From JBJHBY01 sp050485745 (GTDB lineage Bacteria > Pseudomonadota > Gammaproteobacteria > Pseudomonadales > CAMLJR01): a stretch of 12,796 nt of DNA. The notes below the pieces were generated by a model, which saw nothing but the letters and a program-made list of their open reading frames with translations, ran no database searches and was not told where the DNA came from. Positions within the stretch are counted from its first letter, which is position 1. The number at the start of each line of letters is the position of its first letter. Below, one piece after another: positions 1-7,123 of the stretch. The stretch spans positions 1 to 12,796 of the forward strand of contig JBJHBY010000092.1 of the NCBI GenBank assembly GCA_050485745.1, given 5' to 3'. The position numbers and the translations under genes were made by a program.

Positions 1-345
1 GTGCAGCGGCGGCTGGAACACGGCGACCTGGAAATGGGTCATGCCCGGGCCCTGCTCGGCCTGCCGCCGGAACAGCAGTCCGGCGCCGCCGCATCGGTGG
101 TGGCCCGCGGGCTGTCCGTGCGCCAGACCGAGGCCCTGGTGCGCAAGCTGCAGGCAGAAGCCGAAGCCGGCCCGGCCGCGGCACCGCCAAAGGTGGACCC
201 CGACATCCGCCAGCTGCAGGAACGTCTGGCGGAACAGGTGGGTGCCCCGGTATCCATCGAACACGGCGCCAAGGGCAAGGGCAAGCTGGTGTTTCGCTAT
301 AACAGCCTGGACGAGCTGGAGGGCATCCTCAGCCATATCCGTTGA
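1..345 (+). CDS. parB: ParB chromosome-partitioning protein, C-terminal part (5' end outside window)
   Basis: The frame is open at the left edge, so the GTG at position 1 is an internal Val codon and not a start. Residues 9-50 match the helix-turn-helix/linker part of ParB (LEMGHARALLGL, then LSVRQTEALV). After an Ala/Pro-rich linker, the last 45-50 residues match the C-terminal dimerisation domain (IRQLQERLAEQ, then a Gly/Lys stretch, LVFRYNSLDELEGIL). ParB binds parS sites near the origin, spreads as a CTP-dependent clamp and works with ParA to segregate the chromosome. parB directly upstream of atpI is the usual order in Pseudomonas-like genomes, so parA is expected just left of the window. 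No clear Rho-independent terminator follows the stop codon. Confidence 0.93.
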   Translation: MQRRLEHGDLEMGHARALLGLPPEQQSGAAASVVARGLSVRQTEALVRKLQAEAEAGPAAAPPKVDPDIRQLQERLAEQVGAPVSIEHGAKGKGKLVFRYNSLDELEGILSHIR

Positions 346-398
346 ATCGGGGCGGATCAACCCGGATTGACCGCGAAAATTGTTCACCAAACGTTCTG

Positions 399-427
399 TT
401 GAACCGGCCTGTCAATACCCCTATAAT
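399..427 (+). promoter_or_regulatory. sigma70-type promoter of the atp operon
   Basis: TTGAAC at 399-404 and a perfect TATAAT at 422-427 are separated by exactly 17 bp, giving 11 of 12 consensus positions at ideal spacing. The predicted start of transcription is near 433-435, leaving a leader of about 100 nt before atpI. An imperfect inverted repeat (GTTCA at 382-386, TGAAC at 400-404) overlaps the -35 box. It could be an operator, but it is short and may be chance. No other match this good was noticed in the intergenic regions. Confidence 0.8.
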
Positions 428-438
428 GCGAGCCCGCT

Positions 439-473
439 GACCGGGGGGTCCCTTTATCAGGGAGGCCCGGGTC
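439..473 (+). promoter_or_regulatory. Leader stem-loop at the 5' end of the atp transcript
   Basis: An inner 5-bp stem (TCCCT 449-453 with AGGGA 459-463, 5-nt loop) sits inside an outer stem. The outer stem pairs 439-442 with 470-473 and 443-445 with 466-468, with a one-base bulge at 469. It would begin only a few bases after the predicted transcription start. No T-tract follows, so it is not a terminator. A 5'-terminal stem-loop of this kind can protect an mRNA from 5'-dependent decay; that role is inferred. The rest of 346-531 contains no gene. Confidence 0.45.
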
Positions 474-531
474 CGACTGAAGCCACTTCCGCCGCGCGCC
501 CTGCAGGGGGCGTGGCCGCACAGGCCGACGG

Positions 532-911
532 ATGTCTCCAGCGTCTCAGAACAGGCCGGCACTTGCTCCTGTCGCCATTGGACAGTTGAGCGTGGCGGTC
601 ACGCTGTCGGCTATCGCCTGGTTCTGGCGTGGCTATCCGGCAGCCCTTTCCGCCCTGCTGGGTGGAATGGTCTGCCTGATCCCCGGGCTGTATTTCGCCT
701 GGCGGGCGTTTCGGTATTGGGGAACGTACTCCATTGACCAGATGGTGCGTTCACTGTATATCGCGCAAACTGTGAAGTTCGGTCTGACCGGGATCATGTT
801 TGCGGGGGTGTTCATCACCGTGCGCCCGCTGGACCCGGCTTTTTTTTTGCCGGTTATATGGCGGTCTGGGCAGTGAACTGGTGGTTGCCGGTGTTGCTCC
901 GGCAGGCATGA
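532..911 (+). CDS. atpI: AtpI, F1Fo ATP synthase accessory membrane protein, with a -1 frameshift at a T9 run
   Basis: AtpI is a small four-helix inner-membrane protein that helps c-ring assembly; some homologues have been linked to Mg2+ supply. The start is ATG 532, with no good Shine-Dalgarno. Helices 1-3 and the conserved SIDQMVRSLYIAQTVKFGLT region are normal. In frame 0 the protein stops at 874-876 after 114 residues, with an unrelated tail (PVIWRSGQ) in place of helix 4. The next frame continues from the T run (840-848) as FFFAGYMAVWAVNWWLPVLL and ends at TGA 909-911, giving 126 aa, the length of E. coli AtpI. The sequence reads GCT TTT TTT TTG, so T TTT TTT is in the right phase for -1 slippage, and one extra T would do the same. 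A sequencing error, a true mutation and recoding are all possible. The family assignment is secure; the expression state is not. Confidence 0.8.
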
Positions 912-936
912 GACAAACGAGTTGGCAGAGGCGGAT

Positions 937-1755
937 ATGGCAGGCGAGACAGCCGCAGACTACATCAAGCACCACCTGCAGAACCTGACCTACGGCAAGC
1001 ACCCGGAACTGGGCTGGAAGATCGCCGAGACCAGTACCGAAGCGCGCGAAATGGGCTTTATGGCCTTCCACATCGACACCCTGGGCTGGTCGGTGGTGAT
1101 GGGTATCGTGTTCCTGCTGATCGGTCGTGCCGCTGCCAAGCGTGCCTCCACCGGGGTTCCGGGCCCCATCCAGAATCTGGTGGAGATGACCGTCGAGTTC
1201 GTCCAGGGGATCGTCAGGGACAGTTTTCATGGACGCAGCCCGCTGATCGCGCCACTGGCGCTGACGCTGTTCGGCTGGATCTTCCTGATGAACGCGCTCA
1301 AGCTGCTGCCGGTGGACTACATCCCCCACCTGGCGCACCTCGCAGGCCTTCCCTATTTCAAGATCGTTCCGACCACTGATCCGAACGGTACCCTGGGCAT
1401 TGCGCTGGGCGTGTTTATCCTGATCGTCTTCTACAGCATCAAGATCAAGGGCGCGGGAGGTTTCGCGAAGGAGCTGTCCTTCACGCCCTTCAATCACTGG
1501 CTGCTCGTGCCCTTCAACCTGGTACTCGAGGTCATCGGGTTGATCACCAAGCCGCTGACGCTCGGTCTGCGACTGTTCGGCAACATGTACGCCGGTGAGG
1601 TGGTGTTCATTCTCATCGCCATCGTGCCGTTCTGGATCCAGTGGGCACTGCAGGTGCCCTGGGCAATCTTCCATATTCTGGTTATCACGCTGCAGGCGTT
1701 CATCTTCACCGTTCTGAGCGTGGTGTATCTGAGTCAGGCGCACGAGGATCACTGA
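937..1755 (+). CDS. atpB: ATP synthase Fo subunit a
   Basis: This 272-aa polytopic inner-membrane protein (E. coli 271 aa) forms the two proton half-channels against the c-ring. The essential Arg is R212, in TLGLRLFGNMYAGE (E. coli R210). E221 and H246 match E. coli E219 and H245 of the proton path. The C-terminal helix FHILVITLQAFIFTVLSVVY is typical. ATG 937 is chosen because AGAGG (927-931) lies 5 nt upstream and the protein then begins MAGETAADYI. A TTG five codons earlier (922) is in frame but would overlap that Shine-Dalgarno. It follows the restored atpI stop by 25 bp and is the first core gene of the operon. The residue pattern is that of the H+-coupled type. Confidence 0.97.
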   Translation: MAGETAADYIKHHLQNLTYGKHPELGWKIAETSTEAREMGFMAFHIDTLGWSVVMGIVFLLIGRAAAKRASTGVPGPIQNLVEMTVEFVQGIVRDSFHGRSPLIAPLALTLFGWIFLMNALKLLPVDYIPHLAHLAGLPYFKIVPTTDPNGTLGIALGVFILIVFYSIKIKGAGGFAKELSFTPFNHWLLVPFNLVLEVIGLITKPLTLGLRLFGNMYAGEVVFILIAIVPFWIQWALQVPWAIFHILVITLQAFIFTVLSVVYLSQAHEDH

Positions 1756-1816
1756 ACGGGCGCTGTATCACCGGAACTTGTTTCAACATCAACCACTGGG
1801 AAATCGGGAGTCACTC

Positions 1817-2044
1817 ATGGAACTCGTCTACATCGCGGCAGCTATCATCCTCAGCGTCGGTGCTCTGGCCACCGGTATCGGCTTCGCCCTGCTTGGCGGC
1901 AAGCTGCTGGAGACCACCGCTCGTCAGCCCGAACTCGGACCGCAGCTGCAGACCAAGACCTTCATCATGGCCGGCCTGCTCGACGCGGTACCGATGATCG
2001 GCGTTGGTATTGCCATGTACCTGATTTTCGTAGTCGCTGGCTGA
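1817..2044 (+). CDS. atpE: ATP synthase Fo subunit c (proteolipid)
   Basis: This 75-aa hairpin of two membrane helices forms the rotating c-ring. Helix 1 carries spaced glycines (G15, G20, G22, G27, G28). The polar loop has the family signature ARQPEL (35-40). Helix 2 carries the proton-binding carboxylate D56 in AGLLDAVPMIGVG (E. coli D61). An Asp here, without a Na+-binding residue set, indicates proton coupling. The start is ATG 1817, with GGAG (1807-1810) 6 nt upstream. An in-frame ATG at 1778 would add a 13-residue hydrophilic extension foreign to the family. The 61-bp gap after atpB contains a T/A-richer patch (about 1780-1800). Such patches act as a translational enhancer for atpE in E. 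coli; that role here is only inferred. Confidence 0.97.
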   Translation: MELVYIAAAIILSVGALATGIGFALLGGKLLETTARQPELGPQLQTKTFIMAGLLDAVPMIGVGIAMYLIFVVAG

Positions 2045-2052
2045 ATGTGCCC

Positions 2053-2071
2053 GGCCGGGATGCTCCCGGCC
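2053..2071 (+). promoter_or_regulatory. Perfect 8-bp hairpin just after atpE
   Basis: GGCCGGGA (2053-2060) pairs fully with TCCCGGCC (2064-2071) around a 3-nt TGC loop, 8 nt after the atpE stop codon. No T-tract follows, so it is not a Rho-independent terminator. In the polycistronic mRNA it could stabilise the 3' end of an atpE segment, whose product is needed in about ten-fold excess, or act as a processing site. The structure is plain in the sequence; the role is inferred. Confidence 0.5.
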
Positions 2072-2114
2072 CGAACGCTAACACCGGCCCTCCGAAAAGC
2101 ACGAGGTACATGTC

Positions 2115-2585
2115 GTGAACATTAACGCTACGCTGTTCGGCCAGACCATCGGCTTTGCGCTGTTCGTCTGGTTCTGCATGAAGTATGTCTGGCCTCCGGT
2201 CACCGAGGCCATGCGTGCCCGCCAGAAGCGGATTGCGGACGGTCTGGACGCCGCTGATCGCGCCGGACACGATCTCGAGCTCGCCCAGGAGAAGGCGGCT
2301 CAATACCTGAAAAAGGCCAAGGAGGAGGCTGCAGGTATCGTTGACGGTGCCAACCGCCGCGACACGCAGATCGTCGAAGACGCTCGCAATCAGGCTCGCG
2401 ATGAAGCGGAGAAAATCAAGACCGCTGCCCATGCGGAGATCGACCAGGCGGTCAGCCAGGCGCGTGAACAATTGCGTGCCCAGGTCGCCGCACTGGCCCT
2501 GGCCGGCGCGGAACAGATTCTCGAGGCCTCCGTTGACGAGAATGCCCACAAGGCGCTGGTGGATAAACTCGCTGCCAGCCTTTAA
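2115..2585 (+). CDS. atpF: ATP synthase Fo subunit b (peripheral stalk)
   Basis: The 156-aa product (same length as E. coli AtpF) dimerises to link subunit a to delta and the alpha subunits of F1. Residues about 4-26 form the single N-terminal membrane helix, followed by KYVWPPVTEAM at the membrane exit. The rest is a charged, Ala-rich coiled coil (QEKAAQYLKKAKEEA and similar), with the conserved C-terminal ALALAGAEQILEASVD. The start is GTG 2115, preceded by GAGG (2103-2106) at 8 nt and giving the family N-terminus MNINATLFGQ. The nearby ATG at 2110 is in another frame and meets a stop after two codons. Confidence 0.96.
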   Translation: MNINATLFGQTIGFALFVWFCMKYVWPPVTEAMRARQKRIADGLDAADRAGHDLELAQEKAAQYLKKAKEEAAGIVDGANRRDTQIVEDARNQARDEAEKIKTAAHAEIDQAVSQAREQLRAQVAALALAGAEQILEASVDENAHKALVDKLAASL

Positions 2586-2597
2586 ACGAGGTTAGAC

Positions 2598-3140
2598 ATG
2601 GCTGAAATCAGTACGCTGGCCCGGCCCTATGCCAAGGCAGCGTTCGACTATGCCGCCGAGCACGACAGCCTGGATGCCTGGTCCCGGCAGCTCGGCCTGG
2701 TGGCAGCGGTGGTGCAGACCCCGAAGCTGGCCGCAATCCTCGAATCCGCATCGCTGAGCAGTATGCAGCAGGTGCAATGTCTGATCGACGTTTGTGGCAG
2801 TGATCTCGAAGCTCCCGCCCGAAACTTTCTCCAGGTGCTGGCGGAAAACAGGCGTCTGGGCTTGCTTCCGGACATTCATCAGCGCTTTGAACAGCAAAAG
2901 GCGGCCCGGGAACAGCGGGTCGACATCGATCTTGCCACCGCTTTCGAGCTGGATGCGGAGCTGGGTGAGCGACTTGCCGCCGCCCTGCGCAAGAAGCTGC
3001 AGCGCGATGTCAGCGTCAGCACCCGTGTCGACCGTGGCCTCCTGGGCGGAGTCGTGGTCCGTGCGGGCGATATCGTCATAGACGGCTCTGTGCGCGGGCG
3101 CCTCAACAAGCTCGCCGAAGCCATGAATTTGCAGGATTGA
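2598..3140 (+). CDS. atpH: ATP synthase F1 subunit delta
   Basis: The 180-aa product (E. coli 177 aa) sits on top of F1 and joins it to the b-subunit stalk. The N-terminal helical domain begins in the usual way with TLARPYAKAAFDYA (residues 6-19), and the mid-region has NFLQVLAENRRLGLLPDI. The C-terminal segment LLGGVVVRAGDIVIDGSVRGRL is the delta/OSCP signature. It follows atpF by 12 bp and has GAGG (2588-2591) 6 nt before its ATG. The near-contiguous spacing suggests translational coupling with atpF. Confidence 0.96.
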   Translation: MAEISTLARPYAKAAFDYAAEHDSLDAWSRQLGLVAAVVQTPKLAAILESASLSSMQQVQCLIDVCGSDLEAPARNFLQVLAENRRLGLLPDIHQRFEQQKAAREQRVDIDLATAFELDAELGERLAAALRKKLQRDVSVSTRVDRGLLGGVVVRAGDIVIDGSVRGRLNKLAEAMNLQD

Positions 3141-3151
3141 GGAAACGTCGC

Positions 3152-4696
3152 ATGCAGCAGCTGAATCCATCCGAAATCAGTGAAATCATCAAGCAGCGTA
3201 TCGAGCAGCTTGATGTCTCCGCCGAGGCTCGCAACGAAGGCACCGTGGTTTCGGTGTCTGACGGTATCGTGCGTATCCACGGCCTCAATGACGTCATGTA
3301 CGGGGAAATGATCGAGTTCGACGGCGGCCGCTTCGGCATGGCGCTGAACCTCGAGCGCGACTCCGTGGGTGCCGTGGTGCTGGGTGATTACCTGGGTCTT
3401 GCCGAGGGGCAGAAGTGCAAGTGCACCGGCCGCATCCTCGAGGTGCCGGTTGGCCCCGAGCTGGAAGGCCGTGTGGTCGATGCCCTGGGTAACCCCATCG
3501 ATGGCAAGGGTCCGCTGAACGCGAAGATGACGGACGCGATCGAAAAGGTCGCGCCAGGCGTTATCTGGCGGAAGTCGGTTGACCAGCCGGTGCAGATCGG
3601 CCTCAAGGCTATCGATGCGATGGTGCCGATCGGTCGCGGCCAGCGTGAGCTGATCATCGGCGACCGCCAGATCGGCAAGACCGCCGTCGCCGTCGACGCG
3701 ATCATCAACCAGAAGGGCAGCGGCATCAAATGTATCTACGTTGCCGTGGGCCAGAAGGCTTCGTCGATTGCCGCCGTGGTGCGCAAGCTCGAGGAGCATG
3801 GCGCCCTGGAGCACACCATCGTGGTTGCTGCCACCGCCTCCGATCCGGCGTCGATGCAGTTTCTCGCACCCTTCACCGGCTGCACCATCGGTGAGTATTA
3901 CCGCGACCGCGGCCAGGACGCGCTGGTTATTTACGACGACCTGACCAAGCAGGCCTGGGCCTACCGCCAGATCTCCCTGCTGCTGCGTCGTCCCCCGGGT
4001 CGTGAAGCCTATCCCGGTGACGTTTTCTACCTGCACTCGCGTTTGCTCGAGCGTGCCGCGCGCGTCAGCGAAGACTATGTTGAGCGGTTCACCAATGGTG
4101 AGATCAAGGGCAAGACGGGCTCGCTGACCGCACTGCCGGTGATCGAGACCCAGGCCGGTGACGTGTCCGCGTTCGTTCCCACCAACGTGATCTCGATCAC
4201 CGACGGCCAGATCTTCCTCGAAACCGACCTGTTCAACGCGGGTGTGCGCCCGGCGATGAACGCGGGGATTTCGGTATCGCGGGTAGGTGGTGCTGCACAG
4301 ACCAAGATCATCAAGAAGCTCTCCGGTGGTATCCGTACCGCGCTGGCCCAGTATCGCGAGCTGGCGGCGTTCTCCCAGTTTGCATCCGACCTGGACGAAG
4401 CCACCAAGGCACAGCTGGATCATGGCGAGCGCGTCACCGAGCTGATGAAACAGAAGCAGTACTCGCCGATGAACATCGCCAGCCTTGGCCTGGTGCTGTT
4501 CTGTGCCAACGAGGGTTACCTCAAGGACATCGAAGTCGGGAAGGTTCTCGATTTCGAAGCCGCGCTGCTGGCCTGGGCCAATAGCGAACACAGCGCCGTC
4601 ATGAAGAAAGTCGCCGAGAGTGGTGACTGGAATGACGAGCTGGAGGCCCAGTTCCGCACCATGGTGGAAACCTTCAAGGCCACCCAGAGCTGGTAA
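3152..4696 (+). CDS. atpA: ATP synthase F1 subunit alpha
   Basis: The 514-aa product (E. coli 513 aa) alternates with beta in the F1 hexamer and holds the non-catalytic nucleotide sites. The N-terminal beta-barrel domain covers about 25-95. The P-loop is GDRQIGKT (170-177, with K176), with Ile where E. coli has Thr. The Arg finger that completes the neighbouring catalytic site is R377 in SVSRVGGAAQT (E. coli R376). The C-terminus ends FKATQSW, as in E. coli. ATG 3152 is chosen over an in-frame TTG at 3137 because GAGG (3139-3142) lies 9 nt upstream and the protein then begins MQQLNPSEISEIIKQRI. The Shine-Dalgarno overlaps the atpH stop codon. Confidence 0.98.
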   Translation: MQQLNPSEISEIIKQRIEQLDVSAEARNEGTVVSVSDGIVRIHGLNDVMYGEMIEFDGGRFGMALNLERDSVGAVVLGDYLGLAEGQKCKCTGRILEVPVGPELEGRVVDALGNPIDGKGPLNAKMTDAIEKVAPGVIWRKSVDQPVQIGLKAIDAMVPIGRGQRELIIGDRQIGKTAVAVDAIINQKGSGIKCIYVAVGQKASSIAAVVRKLEEHGALEHTIVVAATASDPASMQFLAPFTGCTIGEYYRDRGQDALVIYDDLTKQAWAYRQISLLLRRPPGREAYPGDVFYLHSRLLERAARVSEDYVERFTNGEIKGKTGSLTALPVIETQAGDVSAFVPTNVISITDGQIFLETDLFNAGVRPAMNAGISVSRVGGAAQTKIIKKLSGGIRTALAQYRELAAFSQFASDLDEATKAQLDHGERVTELMKQKQYSPMNIASLGLVLFCANEGYLKDIEVGKVLDFEAALLAWANSEHSAVMKKVAESGDWNDELEAQFRTMVETFKATQSW

Positions 4697-4701
4697 TACG
4701 G

Positions 4702-4721
4702 GCGGCGGGGTTTCCCGCCGC
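4702..4721 (+). promoter_or_regulatory. Perfect 8-bp hairpin just after atpA
   Basis: GCGGCGGG (4702-4709) pairs fully with CCCGCCGC (4714-4721) across a GTTT loop, 5 nt after the atpA stop codon. No T-tract follows. It lies where alpha mRNA ends and gamma mRNA begins, a point where stoichiometry drops from three to one, so an RNA stability or partial-attenuation role is plausible but inferred. Confidence 0.5.
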
Positions 4722-4749
4722 AACGCAGGATTCGAGGGCCGGTTGAGTT

Positions 4750-5613
4750 ATGGCAGGCGCAAAAGAGATTCGAACCCAGATCTCGAGCATCAAGAGCACG
4801 CAGAAGATCACCAGTGCCATGGAAATGGTCGCTGCGAGCAAGATGCGAAAGGCACAGGATCGCATGAGTGTGGGCAAGCCCTACGCCCAGCGTATCCGCG
4901 ATGTGGCGGGGCACATCGCCCACGCCAATCCCGAGTACCGCCACGCCTTCATGGAAGAGCGTGAAGTCCGGCGCGTGGGTTTCGTCATCGTGTCCACCGA
5001 TCGCGGACTGTGTGGTGGCCTGAACATCAACCTGTTCAAGGCCGCGGTGCGGGAGATGAAAACCTGGCACGAGGAGGGCGCGGAGATCGACCTGTGCCTG
5101 ATCGGTGCCAAGGCGGCGGCGTTCTTCCGCAGCTATGGCGGCAATGTTGTCGCCGCGGTTCGCGACATGGGCGAGGCGCCTTCGGTCAAGGATCTGATCG
5201 GCAGCATCAAGGTCATGCTGGATGCCTACACCGAGGGTCGTATCGACCGGCTGTTCCTGGTGGGCAACGAGTTCATCAACACCATGACCCAGGTGCCCTA
5301 CGTCAACCAGCTGCTGCCGCTGCCGCCCTCGCAGGATGAAGAGTTCACCAGCCACCGCTGGGATTATATCTACGAGCCGAGCCCCGAGGGGCTGCTTGAG
5401 GGCCTGCTGGTTCGCTACATCGAATCCCAGGTCTACCAGGCGGTGGTCGAGAATGGCGCCTGTGAACAGGCGGCACGGATGATCGCGATGAAGAGCGCCA
5501 CGGACAACGCCGGCGACCTCATCGACAACCTGCAGCTGGCCTACAACAAGGCGCGCCAGGCCGCGATCACCCAGGAACTGTCGGAAATCGTGGGCGGCGC
5601 AGCGGCAGTCTAG
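4750..5613 (+). CDS. atpG: ATP synthase F1 subunit gamma (central rotor)
   Basis: The 287-aa product has the same length as in E. coli. It forms the central shaft that couples c-ring rotation to catalysis. The N-terminal coiled-coil helix is typical (MAGAKEIRTQISSIKSTQK, then ITSAMEMVAASKMRKAQ). The conserved DRGLCGGLN turn is at 84-92. The C-terminal helix ends NKARQAAITQELSEIVGGA. The start is ATG 4750; only a weak TGAG (4744-4747) is seen upstream, so initiation may be modest, which fits one copy per enzyme. It follows atpA by 53 bp, a gap that contains the hairpin at 4702-4721. Confidence 0.97.
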   Translation: MAGAKEIRTQISSIKSTQKITSAMEMVAASKMRKAQDRMSVGKPYAQRIRDVAGHIAHANPEYRHAFMEEREVRRVGFVIVSTDRGLCGGLNINLFKAAVREMKTWHEEGAEIDLCLIGAKAAAFFRSYGGNVVAAVRDMGEAPSVKDLIGSIKVMLDAYTEGRIDRLFLVGNEFINTMTQVPYVNQLLPLPPSQDEEFTSHRWDYIYEPSPEGLLEGLLVRYIESQVYQAVVENGACEQAARMIAMKSATDNAGDLIDNLQLAYNKARQAAITQELSEIVGGAAAV

Positions 5614-5676
5614 GGCACGGGCCCAGGGCTGGCACTTTCGGGATTCAGGCAATACAAGATCAGAGGAACCGTAACA

Positions 5677-7080
5677 ATGAGTAGCGGACGAATCGTACAA
5701 ATCATCGGCGCCGTCATCGACGTGGAATTTCCCCGCGATGCGGTTCCGCAGGTCTATGACGCGCTGAAAGTGGAAGACAGCGGCCTCACCCTCGAAGTGC
5801 AGCAGCAGCTGGGCGATGGTGTGGTGCGCACCATTGCCCTGGGCTCCTCGGAAGGTCTGAAGCGCGGTCTGGCCGTGGCCAACACCAGCGAGCCCATCCA
5901 GGTGCCGGTCGGGGTCGAGACCCTGGGCCGTATCATGGATGTACTCGGCAACCCGATCGACGAGTGCGGCCCCATCGGCGAACAGGAGCGTCGCTCCATT
6001 CACGCCAAGGCGCCCAAGTATGAAGAGCTGGCGGCTTCCGAAGAGCTGCTCGAAACCGGTATCAAGGTCATCGACCTGATCTGCCCCTTTGCCAAGGGCG
6101 GCAAGGTCGGTCTGTTCGGTGGTGCCGGTGTGGGCAAGACCGTCAACATGATGGAACTGATCAACAACATCGCCACCGAGCACAGTGGTCTGTCCGTGTT
6201 CGCTGGTGTCGGTGAGCGTACCCGTGAAGGGAACGACTTCTATCACGAAATGCAGGAAGCCGGGGTCGTCAACGTCAAGGACTTCAAACAGTCCAAGGTG
6301 GCGATGGTCTACGGCCAGATGAACGAGCCGCCTGGCAACCGTCTGCGCGTGGCGCTGACCGGCCTGACCATGGCCGAGCGCTTCCGTGACGAAGGCCGTG
6401 ACGTACTGCTCTTTGTCGACAACATCTACCGTTACACCCTGGCCGGTACCGAGGTCTCCGCGCTGCTGGGCCGGATGCCCTCCGCAGTGGGTTATCAGCC
6501 GACCCTGGCAGAGGAAATGGGGGTTCTGCAGGAACGCATCACCTCGACCAAGACCGGCTCGATCACCTCGATCCAGGCGGTCTACGTACCGGCGGACGAC
6601 CTGACCGACCCGTCTCCGGCAACGACCTTCGCGCACCTTGATTCCACGGTGGTACTGAGCCGTGACATCGCCGCCAAGGGTATCTACCCTGCGGTGGATC
6701 CGCTGGACTCCACCAGCCGCCAGCTGGACCCGCTGATCATCGGCCAGGAGCATTATGAAGTGGCCCGCGGCGTGCAGACCGTTCTGCAGCGCTACAAGGA
6801 GCTGAAGGACATCATCGCCATCCTCGGTATGGACGAACTGTCCGAGGAAGACAAGATGACGGTGGCTCGGGCGCGGAAAATCGAGCGCTTCCTGTCGCAG
6901 CCTTTCCACGTTGCCGAAGTATTCACCGGCAGCCCCGGGAAGTACGTGTCCCTGAAGGACACTATCCGTGGCTTCAAGGGCATTCTGGATGGCGAGTACG
7001 ACCAGCTGCCGGAGCAGGCGTTCTACATGGTCGGCACCATCGACGAAGCGGTCGAGAAAGCCGCCAAGCTGAAGGGCTGA
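5677..7080 (+). CDS. atpD: ATP synthase F1 subunit beta (catalytic)
   Basis: The 467-aa product (E. coli 460 aa) carries the three catalytic sites for ATP synthesis. The P-loop GGAGVGKT is at 148-155, with catalytic K154 (E. coli K155). The catalytic Glu and its neighbour are E180 and R181 in GVGERTREG. The Walker B strand is LLFVDNIYRYT, followed by LLGRMPSAVGYQPTL. The C-terminal domain contains the DELSEEDK segment that touches gamma. AGAGGA (5662-5667) sits 9 nt before ATG 5677, the strongest ribosome-binding site in the operon, in keeping with three copies per enzyme. The 63-bp gap after atpG holds no clear hairpin. Confidence 0.98.
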   Translation: MSSGRIVQIIGAVIDVEFPRDAVPQVYDALKVEDSGLTLEVQQQLGDGVVRTIALGSSEGLKRGLAVANTSEPIQVPVGVETLGRIMDVLGNPIDECGPIGEQERRSIHAKAPKYEELAASEELLETGIKVIDLICPFAKGGKVGLFGGAGVGKTVNMMELINNIATEHSGLSVFAGVGERTREGNDFYHEMQEAGVVNVKDFKQSKVAMVYGQMNEPPGNRLRVALTGLTMAERFRDEGRDVLLFVDNIYRYTLAGTEVSALLGRMPSAVGYQPTLAEEMGVLQERITSTKTGSITSIQAVYVPADDLTDPSPATTFAHLDSTVVLSRDIAAKGIYPAVDPLDSTSRQLDPLIIGQEHYEVARGVQTVLQRYKELKDIIAILGMDELSEEDKMTVARARKIERFLSQPFHVAEVFTGSPGKYVSLKDTIRGFKGILDGEYDQLPEQAFYMVGTIDEAVEKAAKLKG

Positions 7081-7123
7081 GCCCCGCCGGGCTGGCCCTC
7101 GAACGCGAGCGAGGCATACACTG

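Noticed and set aside
346..531. oriC or parS in the parB-atpI gap
   Set aside because: No DnaA-box-like 9-mers or parS-like palindrome found; only a promoter and a leader hairpin.
922..936. TTG start for atpB five codons upstream
   Set aside because: It would overlap the AGAGG that serves ATG 937, and the longer form adds residues not usual in the family.
751..1752. Minus-strand open frame of 333 codons opposite atpB
   Set aside because: Antisense shadow, rich in His, Gln and Asp, with no recognisable domain.
1778..1816. Upstream ATG start for atpE
   Set aside because: It adds 13 hydrophilic residues foreign to c subunits; ATG 1817 has a good ribosome-binding site.
3137..3151. TTG start for atpA
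   Set aside because: It overlaps the atpH stop and its own Shine-Dalgarno; ATG 3152 gives the family N-terminus.
2879..4723. Minus-strand open frame of 614 codons opposite atpH and atpA
   Set aside because: Codon-bias shadow of atpA; low-complexity composition and no recognisable motif.
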